Shown here piece after piece: positions 36,269 to 45,194 of a stretch of 64,000 bases of DNA; position 1 is the stretch's first letter, and each line of letters begins with the position of its first letter. The stretch is from positions 46,048 to 110,047 of the forward strand of contig NZ_JAJNMU010000030.1 of the NCBI RefSeq assembly GCF_022458865.1, given 5' to 3'. The notes below the pieces were generated by a model. It was not told where the DNA came from and made no database searches. It worked only from the letters and a program-made list of their open reading frames with translations. Source of the stretch: Paenibacillus periandrae. GTDB taxonomy: Bacteria; Bacillota; Bacilli; Paenibacillales; NBRC-103111. Made by a program: the position numbers and the translations under genes.

Positions 36269-37048
36269 TTATGCAAAAGAAGATAATAATTGGTTGAATC
36301 TATCGCGCTCCTCTAAAAAAGCGCAATGACCACTGTATTGGAACGGAACTAGCCTCGAATTTTTGATCAGCTTATTTGTTTCCTCAGCTTGGGTAAACGG
36401 AACCACTTTATCATGAATTCCGTGAATAATTAATGTGGGTACATCGATCTGGCCGAGATCATTGTAAACATTTTCATCTCTAAGCGTGACCATTATTGCG
36501 GAAGTCGCCCAATTCGCCGCTTGTAATCCCATTAAAACGAACCAATCGGATTTCGGTTCGGAAATATACTGAAAGAAAAAAATTCCCGTTTGGTCTTGCA
36601 GCATTTGCGGTCGGTCATGATTTGTATCTTCGATGATTTTATTTGTAAATTCTTTTGGAACGCTGGATGGAGAGGCAGCGTCGATCAGGACGAGTTTAGA
36701 TACCCCATACCCTTTGTAACGAGCCATATAACGAATCGAGATCGCGCCTCCGGTAGAGTGTCCTGCCAGTGTTATGTTTCTTAACTGTAGCGCCTCGATG
36801 ACCATGCGGACATCATCTGCTAATCTATCGAAATTGTACCCGTCGAATGGTTTATCCGAATTGCCGTATCCTCTCCAGTCCATTCCGATACAACGATATC
36901 CGAGCTTAGGAAGGAAATTGAACTGATATTCGAACTGGTTATGGTTTAGCGGCCATCCATGAATAAAAAGTATCGTTTTATTTCCCTTCGGATTGATGTC
37001 CTCTATAAATACTTTTACGCCCGTTTCTACAGTAACGAAGTATCCCAA
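36269..37048 (-). CDS. Alpha/beta hydrolase (arylesterase/haloperoxidase-like)
   Basis: A 259-residue serine hydrolase. FIHGWPLNHNQFEYQ holds the oxyanion loop (HGWP), GHSTGG gives nucleophile Ser98, IHGIHDKVVPF the acid and YSGHCAFLEE the His. The GWPxxxxxWE-like opening is typical of non-heme chloroperoxidase/arylesterase relatives. TTG 37048 is preceded by TGAGGCG at 6-7 bases. Monocistronic; substrate unknown. Confidence 0.88.
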   Translation of the reverse strand: MGYFVTVETGVKVFIEDINPKGNKTILFIHGWPLNHNQFEYQFNFLPKLGYRCIGMDWRGYGNSDKPFDGYNFDRLADDVRMVIEALQLRNITLAGHSTGGAISIRYMARYKGYGVSKLVLIDAASPSSVPKEFTNKIIEDTNHDRPQMLQDQTGIFFFQYISEPKSDWFVLMGLQAANWATSAIMVTLRDENVYNDLGQIDVPTLIIHGIHDKVVPFTQAEETNKLIKNSRLVPFQYSGHCAFLEERDRFNQLLSSFA

Positions 37049-37539
37049 GTGTATCGCCTCAATTTTTTAAAATGTACTTCCCCATTAAGATATTCGCCCT
37101 AGACAAAGTGAATGCCTAATTTCGGCGTCAAATTGGGGTTAGATAGTACGTAGAGATTTCTGAGGAATATCTTTAGTGAAACAATTTCTTCAAATCATTG
37201 ACAGGGAACGATACTTGAACGGCCGCTGCGGAGCAGCCGTTATTACGTTAACGGGCAGCATTCTTATTATAAAGCAATACTCGATGAATATCACTTTTAT
37301 AATTAGTGGTCGAAAAGTGAGACGATTGATATTTTCAATACCTTTAAAGTTGTTACATTTACCATCGACGAATCTGCTATATTTATGAAGGTAAATACTT
37401 CCCCTAAAGCACTGCGGAGGTTACGTTTGTAGCGAAGATTGTTTGAATGAGCATGAATGCGAACCAGATGGTGATCTCTAGTGACATACGCTTATGTCGC
37501 TGAGAGGAAATCGAAAAAATTAGAAGGAGAGATTTAATC
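37049..37539. other. Intergenic region with one hairpin and no supported gene
   Basis: AACGGC.GCTGC and GCAGC.CGTT form a GC-rich hairpin at 37217-37242 without a T run. A short protein-like frame near 37320-37430 (VVTFTIDESAIFMKVNTSP) lacks a start and may be a relic. Confidence 0.3.
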
Positions 37540-37635
37540 ATGGAGGTTGTGACTATTAAAAGCATCAATGGACACGAAGTAACTGGTGTCGATGAAAACG
37601 TTCGGGAAAAACAGGGACGGAATCGGGTAAACTAG
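37540..37635 (+). CDS. Small ORF (31 residues) with a strong ribosome site
   Basis: AGAAGGAGAG lies 8 bases before ATG 37540. The product MEVVTIKSINGHEVTGVDEN continues for 11 more basic residues to a TAG at 37635. It has no signal peptide or membrane segment. It may be a genuine micro-protein or the surviving 5' end of a lost gene. Confidence 0.35.
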   Translation: MEVVTIKSINGHEVTGVDENVREKQGRNRVN

Positions 37636-37831
37636 CAAAGTAACCCTTTCTCGCAATCTGATCTCCTTTCTGGCGTAGGAACCTCAAGGATATCATACGA
37701 TCGCTTGATTGGGTTATTTTGCTATTCAACTATTTTTCGACAAACACTTTTCACTATCCAGATGATTAGCTAATAGGAATAACTCTCAATCTGCATTTTA
37801 TGCCAAGGCATGGCTTTTACAGGGCGTCCTA

Positions 37832-38503
37832 TCAGCGCCATGCTACAAGCTTTTCCATATCACTTCTCGTTTTGGCACGCTTCGGCTCTTCTTGCCGGTA
37901 GCCTAGCGCCATCATAACAGCACTTTGAAAGTTTCCGTTCTCCAGAAGGCCTTCATCTGCCAGTATGCGGTCAACTTCCGCATTATCAAATCCCTCAATC
38001 GGGCATGAATCAATGCCGATTAACGCTGCAGCCGTCATCATATTGCCTAATGCAATATATGCTTGCTTTGCGGACCACTCATACAGCAGCCGCTCATCGT
38101 CCAGCAAGCCGCGCACTTGTTGAACATCCTTTAAAGCACCGGATATATATTGTACAACCTCCTCCGGCATTTGCTGTACTTGTCTCATATGATCCAGCAC
38201 ATAAGGGGAATTATACTGAACATTTGTTCTGGCCAAAATAATGATAAAATGGCTGGCAGTGTCCAGTTGTGCTTGTGCCCCAAGCGCTAACTGCTTGAGC
38301 TTGTTCCTAAGTTGGCGATTTTGCACCACGACAAATTTCCACGGCTCAAGGCCGATGGAACTTGGCGACAATCTGCCTACTTCCAAAATATACTGAGCAT
38401 CCAAGTAGCTTATTAACCGAGCCGAGTCAAACACTTTTGTCGCATGTCTGTTCTGCAATGCTGCCAGCACCTGTTCTTTGCTTATATCTCTCATGGTTTC
38501 CAT
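37832..38503 (-). CDS. Nitroreductase family NAD(P)H-dependent FMN oxidoreductase
   Basis: A 223-residue flavin reductase: RHATKVFD (FMN phosphate contact), EVGRLSPSSIGLEPWKFVVV (FMN-binding loop) and IDSCPIEGFDNAEVDRIL (classical NfsB-type C-terminal motif). Likely reduces nitro compounds, quinones or other electrophiles. ATG 38503 is chosen over GTG 38509 because GGGAGAG is spaced 7 bases from it. It is divergent from an HxlR regulator (38656), a widespread pairing in which HxlR controls the reductase. Confidence 0.92.
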   Translation of the reverse strand: METMRDISKEQVLAALQNRHATKVFDSARLISYLDAQYILEVGRLSPSSIGLEPWKFVVVQNRQLRNKLKQLALGAQAQLDTASHFIIILARTNVQYNSPYVLDHMRQVQQMPEEVVQYISGALKDVQQVRGLLDDERLLYEWSAKQAYIALGNMMTAAALIGIDSCPIEGFDNAEVDRILADEGLLENGNFQSAVMMALGYRQEEPKRAKTRSDMEKLVAWR

Positions 38504-38519
38504 ATCCACACTCTCCCTT

Positions 38520-38580
38520 GTTTGTTGTTCAAAAAAATATCATATGATAAATTAATATCGTATAATAGTATTATAAAAGC
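38520..38580. promoter_or_regulatory. Divergent promoter/operator region of the nitroreductase-HxlR pair
   Basis: It contains ATATCATATGAT and CGTATAATAGTATTATA, AT-rich near-palindromic elements between the two divergent genes, as expected for HxlR operators overlapping -10 boxes. Confidence 0.45.
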
Positions 38581-38655
38581 TTCGTTACAGCGTTTCTACG
38601 CTATAACTAGAGCGTAAGTATGTCATTGGATACTGAGCGAAAAGAGGTGGCAATA

Positions 38656-39009
38656 ATGCCATATACAAATGAAATTCTGGAAGAATGCGGTTTCACAAGA
38701 GCCCAAATGATTTTATCGGGCAAGTGGTCAATGCTGATTATTTTCTTTTTGAGTGAAAGAACCATGCGCTTTAATGAAATTCAACGCTTATTTCCAGACA
38801 TTACACATGCTACCTTGACTAAGCAACTGCGAATTCTGGAGGGCTACGGCATTGTAGAGCGAACCGTTTATTCCCAAATTCCGCCAAAGGTTGAATATGC
38901 ATTGAGCGATATCGGCATGCAGCTTAAACCCATCCTGGACTCCGTCATGTCATGGGGTGAGGTATACAAAAAGCACCAAAACCAACCGGCGTCAGCCACA
39001 AAAGCCTGA
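38656..39009 (+). CDS. HxlR family transcriptional regulator
   Basis: 117 residues with conserved Cys10 (EECGF), ILSGKWSMLIIFFL, the recognition helix MRFNEIQRLFPDITHATLTK and wing IPPKVEYALSD. AGAGGTGG is spaced correctly for ATG 38656; an upstream ATG at 38620 lacks one. It faces the nitroreductase gene and presumably regulates it in response to an electrophile. Confidence 0.9.
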   Translation: MPYTNEILEECGFTRAQMILSGKWSMLIIFFLSERTMRFNEIQRLFPDITHATLTKQLRILEGYGIVERTVYSQIPPKVEYALSDIGMQLKPILDSVMSWGEVYKKHQNQPASATKA

Positions 39010-39022
39010 AAAAGTAAACTCA

Positions 39023-39062
39023 AATAGCCCCCACCTTGAAATCAAGATGTGGGCTATTGCTG
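39023..39062 (+). terminator. Rho-independent terminator
   Basis: AATAGCCC.CAC.TTGA pairs with TCAAG.TG.GGGCTATT (39023-39058). Confidence 0.75.
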
Positions 39063-39264
39063 TTTATGTTTACTCTTTTTTAAATACAGCTGGTTACAGA
39101 AAGCAAGTCCCTGCTTGGCAGCAGTCCTGTCTTATCCTGGAGTAGGTTTGGTGCGGGAGATCAGTGAAACTATTTCCGGGCATCTCAGCAGCCAGTCTAG
39201 ACCACCTGACTACCTGTGGGTCGTGATGGGGGGCATCAAGGCTTCAGGGACGGACTCACGCCAA

Positions 39265-39918
39265 TCACGCCAAGATGGTCCGTCTCGCCCTGGCGAGATT
39301 GGCGATCAGTTCAGCACGGGTCTGGTGCGCGTGCGCAGACCAAGCTGGCTGGCCGGGACCGCTCCGCAATGACTCGCTCAGCGGACTGTTGTCGACAGTA
39401 TCGAAACCGAACTGGTCGTACAGCCGCGTCACGAGTTCCGTGGCCTCAGGAAAGTTGCTCGAGACCGACAACGCATGGCGGTCGGGGTCGCCAGCTGGTC
39501 TGCTCGAAATGAAGAGGCGGGGGGCTTGGATGTGGGTAAAGGCCTTCGCCACCTTCGAGGTAGGAAGTTGCTTCTGGCGGAGCTCATGAACTGTCATCTC
39601 ACCAGAGTTGATCATGGGGAAATGGCCATCGCGCCAAGTCATGTAGTTGTTTGTGTCGAGGACGATCTTGCCCGCGAGCTGCTCCACAGGCATGTCGTTG
39701 ACCAGCTTGAGGGGGACGGCCAAGACGACGAAGTCACCAGCCTCGGCAGCGCCGGCCGCAGTCGCGGCGCGTGCTGACGGTCCGAACTCGTCAATGAGGT
39801 CCTTCAACGTCACGGGTCCTCGTGAATTGGCAATGACGACCTCATACCCGTTCGCGATCGCCGCACGCGCGATCTGGCTGCCAACCTCGCCCGCGCCAAT
39901 GATGCCGACTACTGTCAT
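39265..39918 (-). CDS. NADPH-dependent F420 reductase-like NAD(P)-binding protein, GC-rich foreign gene
   Basis: A 217-residue Rossmann protein: VVGIIGAGEVGSQIARAAIA at the N-terminus, VVIANSRGPVTL (NADP phosphate site) and VVLAVPLKLVNDMP. This matches the NADP oxidoreductase coenzyme-F420-dependent family, though in bacteria without F420 such proteins act on other substrates. GAGAGG lies 9 bases before ATG 39918, and that ATG overlaps the stop of an upstream SDR fragment. Codons strongly favour G/C in third position, unlike all neighbours, so recent acquisition from a high-GC donor is likely. Confidence 0.85.
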   Translation of the reverse strand: MTVVGIIGAGEVGSQIARAAIANGYEVVIANSRGPVTLKDLIDEFGPSARAATAAGAAEAGDFVVLAVPLKLVNDMPVEQLAGKIVLDTNNYMTWRDGHFPMINSGEMTVHELRQKQLPTSKVAKAFTHIQAPRLFISSRPAGDPDRHALSVSSNFPEATELVTRLYDQFGFDTVDNSPLSESLRSGPGQPAWSAHAHQTRAELIANLARARRTILA

Positions 39919-40087
39919 GGGTACGTACCTCTCGCGCCTACCATTTCCTCGCTTTTCGCCCAAAGCCGCTCAGCTCTGTCAGCGTCGAGAACATACGACC
40001 TTACGCCATCTGCAAACGGGTTAGGTGTGTCATCAATCGGCGCAACCGCACAATCTTCGAGATAGCGTCCGCCGATTTCGTCTTTGT
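39915..40087 (-). pseudogene. C-terminal tail of a GC-rich SDR oxidoreductase, cut by an IS21 element
   Basis: The complement reads DEIGGRYLEDCAVAPIDDTP then NPFADGVRSYVLDADRAERL and ends in a TGA overlapping the next ATG (ATGA). This is the usual C-terminus of retinol-dehydrogenase-like SDRs. Everything upstream has been replaced by the IS21 end at about 40088. The two foreign genes evidently arrived as one operon. Confidence 0.7.
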
Positions 40088-40088
40088 C

Positions 40089-40547
40089 TGTTTATGATCA
40101 AATGAAAAGGGATGGTTTTATCAATAGAAAATCCCTGGTGTGATCATCAGGAATTCCCTGGTATGATCATCGAAAAATCCCTGGTGTGAGCTGGAAATTC
40201 TTTTGATGGATTTCAGCCCCTTTCGATCATCCAATTGGCGTACAATTCTTCTTGCAGAGATGCAAGGAGGAGAAAGGATGATGAAGAGCATGGAGCAGAT
40301 TCACCGAGTTAAAGAGTTACAAATGCAGCAGCAGGGACCCTATCAGAACGCCAAGGAATTAAAGATGGATGTGAAAACCGTCCGCAAGTATATGGCCAAA
40401 GAAGATTTTTCCCCGCAGGTGCCGGTAGCCGTGACAAGGCCCTCAAAGCTGGATCCGTACAAAGCTACCATTGATGCATGGTTAAAAGAGGACGAACAGA
40501 ATCGCTACAAACTGAAGAAAATAGGGTATCCTTATCCATGCGTTTAA
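40089..40547 (+). mobile_element. istA: Left end of an IS21-family insertion sequence with truncated istA
   Basis: istA starts at ATG 40278 after AAGGAGGAG. It reads MEQIHRVKELQMQQQGPYQ, then KELKMDVKTVRKYMAKEDFS (helix-turn-helix), and stays homologous to about WLKEDEQNRYK before derailing to a stop at 40547. The DDE domain, istB and the right end are missing. The upstream 180 bases contain the internal repeats typical of IS21 ends. Confidence 0.8.
40132..40191 (+). repeat. Three 23-bp-period repeats of the IS21 left end
   Basis: TCCCTGGTGTGATCATC at 40132, TCCCTGGTATGATCATC at 40155 and TCCCTGGTGTGAGC at 40178. Multiple transposase-binding repeats at the ends are a known IS21 trait. Confidence 0.85.
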
Positions 40548-40959
40548 TCCTTTTCAGTGGATTATGGACAGGAACTACCTGCCATTTCATTGTAAAGGAT
40601 TTTTTTATGCCCTGATGACAAAAAGGCAGAAGATTATGAACATTCAGAGAAAATTAATGCAACGCTAGTGGTAATATATATAAGAAAAACTCTCGTCTCA
40701 TGGGGCGAGAGTTTGTTTATGAGTACAGGTTGTCTCCATCAACCAAATAAGAGGAGAGACCCATCAAATCCCAGCTGCAAGCGCATCCTAAAAAAAGATA
40801 TTGGCGGATTGTGCAACCGAAGCTTGCCGTTAAATCAATGGTGTATGCGCAAGCGCTTCCAATTCGGAGTGCCTTAAGCAAATGTTTATACTCCAATACT
40901 TAACCAATAATAACATATTAGAGCATTTTATCAATCATTAATTTAGATTATCGAGCTCA

Positions 40960-40971
40960 AATGAACATTTA
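40960..40971. promoter_or_regulatory. Distal candidate DeoR operator
   Basis: AAATGAACATTT, an imperfect palindrome (AAATG..CATTT), identical to a second copy at 41113. Two well-separated identical sites suit looping by a tetrameric DeoR-family repressor. Confidence 0.5.
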
Positions 40972-41063
40972 AATAATCTTTTAAAAGACAGGGATATTCG
41001 TCTGTTTCATCAATAAATCGGGCTTATATCGTAAAAAATGCGAAAGGAATGTTAAAAATAGTA

Positions 41064-41092
41064 TTGACAGAAATGTTTACCAGTGTTAATTT
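41064..41092 (+). promoter_or_regulatory. Probable promoter of the DeoR/Ugp operon
   Basis: TTGACA at 41064-41069, 17-base spacer, TAATTT at 41087-41092. The second operator copy lies just downstream, about where transcription begins. Confidence 0.6.
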
Positions 41093-41112
41093 AAAAATAC
41101 AAATAAGAGCAT

Positions 41113-41124
41113 AAATGAACATTT
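41113..41124. promoter_or_regulatory. Proximal candidate DeoR operator
   Basis: AAATGAACATTT, the same 12 bases as at 40960-40971, positioned between the promoter and the regulator gene. Confidence 0.5.
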
Positions 41125-41161
41125 AATTGCATGCTAATGTTTGTTTGAAAGGGGCATGACC

Positions 41162-41923
41162 ATGTTACCTGCGGAAAGAAAATTAAGAATTGTTGAGTTT
41201 GTAAGACAGCATCGAGCTGCTTCGGTTGCAGCGTTAGCCTTGGAATTTGATGTTCATGAAGCAACCATTCGCAGAGATTTGGCGGAGGTGGAACAGGAAG
41301 GATTGCTCAAGAGAACTCACGGCGGAGTTATCGTGGAGCAATTGACACATAACGAGCCTTCCTTTAATGAGAGGTCCAATGTGCAGCTTGAGCAAAAGAT
41401 GCGAATTGGCAAGATGGCAGCCAGCATGGTGGAGGACGGAGATCATATCATCATTGATTCAGGTACAACTACGCTTCACATTGCCAAGAATTTGATCTAC
41501 CGCTCCAACATTACCGTTGTTACCAATGATATGAATATCGCAGCAGAGCTTCGTGATTCCCCAGGCATCAAGATTACGGTAACCGGCGGCGATTTGTATC
41601 CCTCAAGCTTTATGCTCAACGGGATGTTTACGGATCAGGCGCTTCGGTCGCTGCATGTATCCAAAGCTTTTATCGGTACACCGGCCATTCATCCGAAGCA
41701 TGGACTAATGCATCCGGAGGCCCAACTTGTTCTCGCTAAGCAAGGAATGATCAACGCGGCACAGGAAGTAATTGTAGTTGCTGACGACACCAAAATCGGT
41801 AAGCTATCCCTGCATACGGTTACGCCAAATTCCACTATTCATTCTTTAATTACAGGCAAGGATATTACGGAATATGACAGAAAGCAATTTCTGGATTCTG
41901 GAATGAATGTCATTCTTGTTTAA
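41162..41923 (+). CDS. DeoR family transcriptional regulator
   Basis: A 253-residue repressor. The N-terminal HTH reads RKLRIVEFVRQHRAASVAAL and HEATIRRDLAEVEQEGLLKR; KRTHGGVI is the wing. The C-terminal sugar-phosphate sensor domain contains DSGTTTLHIAKNL (phosphate-binding loop) and VVADDTKIGK. AAGGGG is spaced 7 bases from ATG 41162; the TTG at 41141 is not supported. DeoR proteins usually respond to phosphorylated sugars or polyols, consistent with the phosphoester transport and hydrolysis genes that follow in the same direction. Confidence 0.92.
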   Translation: MLPAERKLRIVEFVRQHRAASVAALALEFDVHEATIRRDLAEVEQEGLLKRTHGGVIVEQLTHNEPSFNERSNVQLEQKMRIGKMAASMVEDGDHIIIDSGTTTLHIAKNLIYRSNITVVTNDMNIAAELRDSPGIKITVTGGDLYPSSFMLNGMFTDQALRSLHVSKAFIGTPAIHPKHGLMHPEAQLVLAKQGMINAAQEVIVVADDTKIGKLSLHTVTPNSTIHSLITGKDITEYDRKQFLDSGMNVILV

Positions 41924-42007
41924 CATCCAATGATTCTTTCGAGACTGCTCGTGCAATCTCGAAATTTCATAAATAATTTATAAAAATAAACGGAGGTGTT
42001 TTAGTTA

Positions 42008-43102
42008 GTGGTCAGCAGAATAACCGGCACCGTACATTCACGAACTCTACGCTTAACTAAGCCGAGTGAGATTCAAGAACTGGTAGTCGAAAGGGAAATC
42101 CGCAAGAATGAAGTCGCCGTGGAGCCAACCATCGCGAGTATATGTCACGCTGATCTGCGTTACTTTGGTGGACAGAGAAAGCCGGAGGTATTGGCCAGAA
42201 AATTACCGATGGCCTTACTGCATGAAGGGATCGGCACAGTAGTCGAAAGTAAGTCAACCAAGCTCTCCGAAGGTCAGCGAGTGCTCATTGTTCCGAACTT
42301 ACCGGGATATTTACTCCGAGGGATCGAACCTGAGGAATGTTGTCCGGCATGCAGGAATGAGATTGAAGATAACTATTGTTATCACTCTGAATTTCTGGGA
42401 AGCGGTACGGATGGGATTGCGCAAAGCCGATTGGTGCTTCCTGAGGAGTGCGCGATTCCGATTCCCGATTCCATACCCGACGAAATCGCCGTTTTGGCGG
42501 AATTATGCAGCGTTTCCTACAGAGCCTTAAGAAGCGTTAGTCACCTGTTGGATCGGGCGCGCATCGCAGTTTTCGGTGATGGGCCAGTCGGATATTTAAC
42601 TGCAGCTATGCTGCATCATGCGTATTCAATCGATAGGGACCGATTAGTCGTCTTTGGAGCCATACAAGAAAAGGTGGACCAATTTACTTTTGCAACGACA
42701 GAAATGGTGCAGAACTACGATTTCTTATCTGGTGAGAAAGTCGATATTGTGGTCGAATGCACAGGCGGGCGATTTAGCGAAAGTGCTATCAATCAGGGGA
42801 TCGATATTCTAAAGCCTGGGGGGCACCTCATAGCGATGGGGGTTAGCGAAGACCTGGTACCGATCAATACAAGAGATGTGCTGGAAAAAGGAGTTACGCT
42901 TCACGGCAGCAGCCGAAGTTCGGTGAGTGATTTCAAACAAGTACTGAAGGTTATGGAAAACACAGATTGTCAGGAAACGTTAAAAAAATTGCTTCCGGAG
43001 AAATATACAGTGGTGAGCACGGCAGAAGACCTTGCTGGTGCTATGGAATCTGCCATGTCTCACAGGGACTGGAAAAAAACAATCCTCGACTTTCACTGGT
43101 GA
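42008..43102 (+). CDS. TarJ-like zinc-dependent alcohol dehydrogenase (ribitol-5-phosphate dehydrogenase-like)
   Basis: A 364-residue MDR oxidoreductase closely patterned on TarJ, the ribulose-5-phosphate reductase of ribitol teichoic acid synthesis: SICHADLRYFGGQRKPEVLA (catalytic Cys), KLPMALLHEGIG (His/Glu), VFGDGPVGYLTA (cofactor) and ECTGGRFSESAINQGIDIL, then LEKGVTLHGSSRSSVSDFK. Structural zinc cysteines are only partly kept (CCPACRNE...YC). GGAGGTG precedes GTG 42008. TarI and the wall polymerases are absent here. In this catabolic-looking operon it may oxidise ribitol-5-phosphate or a similar polyol phosphate. The family match is strong, the direction of the reaction inferred. Confidence 0.82.
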   Translation: MVSRITGTVHSRTLRLTKPSEIQELVVEREIRKNEVAVEPTIASICHADLRYFGGQRKPEVLARKLPMALLHEGIGTVVESKSTKLSEGQRVLIVPNLPGYLLRGIEPEECCPACRNEIEDNYCYHSEFLGSGTDGIAQSRLVLPEECAIPIPDSIPDEIAVLAELCSVSYRALRSVSHLLDRARIAVFGDGPVGYLTAAMLHHAYSIDRDRLVVFGAIQEKVDQFTFATTEMVQNYDFLSGEKVDIVVECTGGRFSESAINQGIDILKPGGHLIAMGVSEDLVPINTRDVLEKGVTLHGSSRSSVSDFKQVLKVMENTDCQETLKKLLPEKYTVVSTAEDLAGAMESAMSHRDWKKTILDFHW

Positions 43103-43232
43103 CACAGTGAAAGTCGTATAAAGAATTGTATCACATATCGGAATAATTGTTAATAACGGTAATTGAAATCCTTTTTCATATTGTAAACGCAATCATTTAA
43201 CGTCATGGAATAATTGGTGAGGAGGATTGCAC

Positions 43233-44285
43233 TTGGCATCTATTGAATTCGTACAAGTAACGCAGTCATTTGACAAAAATATTATTATTGAAGGTCTCGA
43301 TTTAAAAATTGAAGACGGCAAGTTCACGGTGTTGGTAGGTCCGTCAGGCTGCGGGAAGACAACGCTCCTCAGAATGATTGCCGGACTTGATCCCCATACT
43401 TCCGGATCAGTGCTTATCAACGGCAAGGACGTGACACGAATAGCTCCGGGTCAAAGAGGAGTAGCCATGGTATTTCAGAACTATGCCATTTACCCGACTA
43501 TGTCCGTAAGGGAAAACATTGAATTTGGTCTGAAGAACAATAAGGTAGCCAAGGAGGAAAGAACCCGATTAGTAGAGAGCATCAGCTCAACGGTAGGGTT
43601 GTCTGACTACCTGGATCGTAAACCGTCCACCTTATCGGGCGGACAGCGTCAACGTGTAGCCTTGGCCCGCGCAATGGTCAAAAAACCATCCGTATTTCTT
43701 ATGGATGAGCCGCTGTCCAATCTCGATGCCAAATTGAGGGTGCAGATGCGTATTGAACTCATTGAAATGCATAAAAAGCTCGGTACGACTTTTGTGTATG
43801 TCACTCATGATCAAGTAGAGGCGATGTCGATGGCGGACACCATTGTATTAATGAATCGCGGACGAATCCAGCAGGAGGCACCTCCTGAGGTTATCTACCG
43901 TCGGCCGAGTAACCTTTTTGCAGCACAATTTATCGGAGTTCCACCCATGAATGTAGGTGACTTGGGTGTAGACGGGGTGAAGTTTGGCTTTCGTCCGGAG
44001 AGCGCAGTGCTGACCACCGAACCCGGAGACTCACATTTTTCCATGCGGGGCGTGGTAGCCACAAGAGAAATGCTGGGCTCTGAAACGATCTATCAGGTTA
44101 AAACCGGCGAGAATGCTTTTATGATCAAATGTGTGGAAGATTTGTTTTCTTTTGATCAAGAGGTTTATGTTGGCGTAGATGCGGCTAAGCTCTTTTTCTT
44201 TGGGGCAGATGAGAATCGTATTGATGAGGATGATGTTCGTTTTGGCAACTATATGAACATGCTGAGAGGGCAGCGCTATGGATAA
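43233..44285 (+). CDS. ABC transporter ATP-binding protein, UgpC/MsmX type
   Basis: The energising ATPase of a sugar or phosphoester importer: Walker A GPSGCGKTT, Q-loop MVFQNYAIYP, signature LSGGQRQRVALARAM, Walker B VFLMDEPLSNLDA and switch THDQ, followed by a C-terminal regulatory TOBE-like region (~residues 240-350). TTG 43233 has GAGGAGGA spaced 6 bases upstream, better than TTG 43227. Its last 8 bases overlap the next gene. It is the only intact ATPase of this class in the window, so it may also power the Lpl-type (8850-12372) and third (54444-57533) importers. Confidence 0.92.
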   Translation: MASIEFVQVTQSFDKNIIIEGLDLKIEDGKFTVLVGPSGCGKTTLLRMIAGLDPHTSGSVLINGKDVTRIAPGQRGVAMVFQNYAIYPTMSVRENIEFGLKNNKVAKEERTRLVESISSTVGLSDYLDRKPSTLSGGQRQRVALARAMVKKPSVFLMDEPLSNLDAKLRVQMRIELIEMHKKLGTTFVYVTHDQVEAMSMADTIVLMNRGRIQQEAPPEVIYRRPSNLFAAQFIGVPPMNVGDLGVDGVKFGFRPESAVLTTEPGDSHFSMRGVVATREMLGSETIYQVKTGENAFMIKCVEDLFSFDQEVYVGVDAAKLFFFGADENRIDEDDVRFGNYMNMLRGQRYG

Positions 44286-45156
44286 AAAACGGATATGGGA
44301 AGCAACTCGACCTTACGTGATGGTTTTGCCCGCTATGGCAGGTATTATTTTGTTCGTCATATATCCGGTGTTCTATTTGATCAAACTCAGCTTTTATAAA
44401 TACAACCTGATGAACAAGGATAAAAGCAAATTTATCGGATTTGACAATTACACGCAAATATTCACTCGCGAGGATTTCTACAGCGCTCTAACCAATACGG
44501 TTATCTACACCATAGGGGTCGTAGCGCTTACGATGATTTTATCGATGCTGATTGCTATTTGGCTGAACAAAAAGACCCGCTTCAATGCGGTTGTGCAAGC
44601 AGGTATCTTCACTCCCCATATCATTTCCATCGTGTCTGTCGCTCTGGTGTGGATGTGGCTTATGGAGCCTAGTCACGGCATATTGAACTTCCTGCTCAAG
44701 GCTATCGGCCTGCCGCCTTCTTCCTGGCTGCAGAGCTCAAGTACCGCTATGCTTTCTGTGATTATTGTGTCGGTCTGGCAAAATATCGGCTACTATACGT
44801 TAATCATCGTTGCTGCGCTTCAAAGCGTACCGCCCAGCATTTATGAGGCCGCTGCACTTGATAACGCAAGCAGGTTCAAAATTTTCTACAAGATCACATT
44901 ACCGCTAATTTCTCCGCAGCTGTTTTTCATTTTAATCATTATGACGATCGGCTCCTTTAAGGTGTTTGATACCGTCAAAATTATGACCGCAGGCGGTCCT
45001 AATAATGCCACTACAACACTCGTTTACTATATTTACGAATTTAGAACGAACAGTATCGGTTACGCTTCGGCTACAGGCGTGGTATTGATGGCGATCATTG
45101 CCATATTGACGTTTATCTACTTCCGACTGCTGTCCAAAAAGGTGCATTATCAATAA
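44278..45156 (+). CDS. ABC transporter permease, UgpA type
   Basis: 292 residues with six membrane segments and EAA loop EAAALDNASRFKIFYKITLP. The canonical Gly of EAA---G is Asn here (LDNAS), a variant shared by the partner permease. ATG 44278 overlaps the end of the ATPase gene, implying coupled translation. It forms the channel with the next permease. Confidence 0.92.
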   Translation: MDKKRIWEATRPYVMVLPAMAGIILFVIYPVFYLIKLSFYKYNLMNKDKSKFIGFDNYTQIFTREDFYSALTNTVIYTIGVVALTMILSMLIAIWLNKKTRFNAVVQAGIFTPHIISIVSVALVWMWLMEPSHGILNFLLKAIGLPPSSWLQSSSTAMLSVIIVSVWQNIGYYTLIIVAALQSVPPSIYEAAALDNASRFKIFYKITLPLISPQLFFILIIMTIGSFKVFDTVKIMTAGGPNNATTTLVYYIYEFRTNSIGYASATGVVLMAIIAILTFIYFRLLSKKVHYQ

Positions 45157-45194
45157 GCTGCCGAGATGATCCAGACAAAGGAGGTGTGTAATCG

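Larger units (their letters stand above)
40548..41161. other. Regulatory/intergenic region between the IS21 remnant and the DeoR operon
   Basis: No convincing gene. A hairpin (AACTCTCG/CGAGAGTT, 40683-40715) ends with TTTG and may be a terminator. The right half is AT-rich and carries the promoter and operators of the DeoR operon. Confidence 0.5.

Noticed and set aside
37217..37242. GC-rich hairpin as a terminator
   Set aside because: Stem is good but there is no T run and no gene directly upstream on either strand.
40132..40191. Short regularly spaced repeats as a CRISPR array
   Set aside because: Period of 23 with almost no spacer, next to istA: these are IS21 end repeats.
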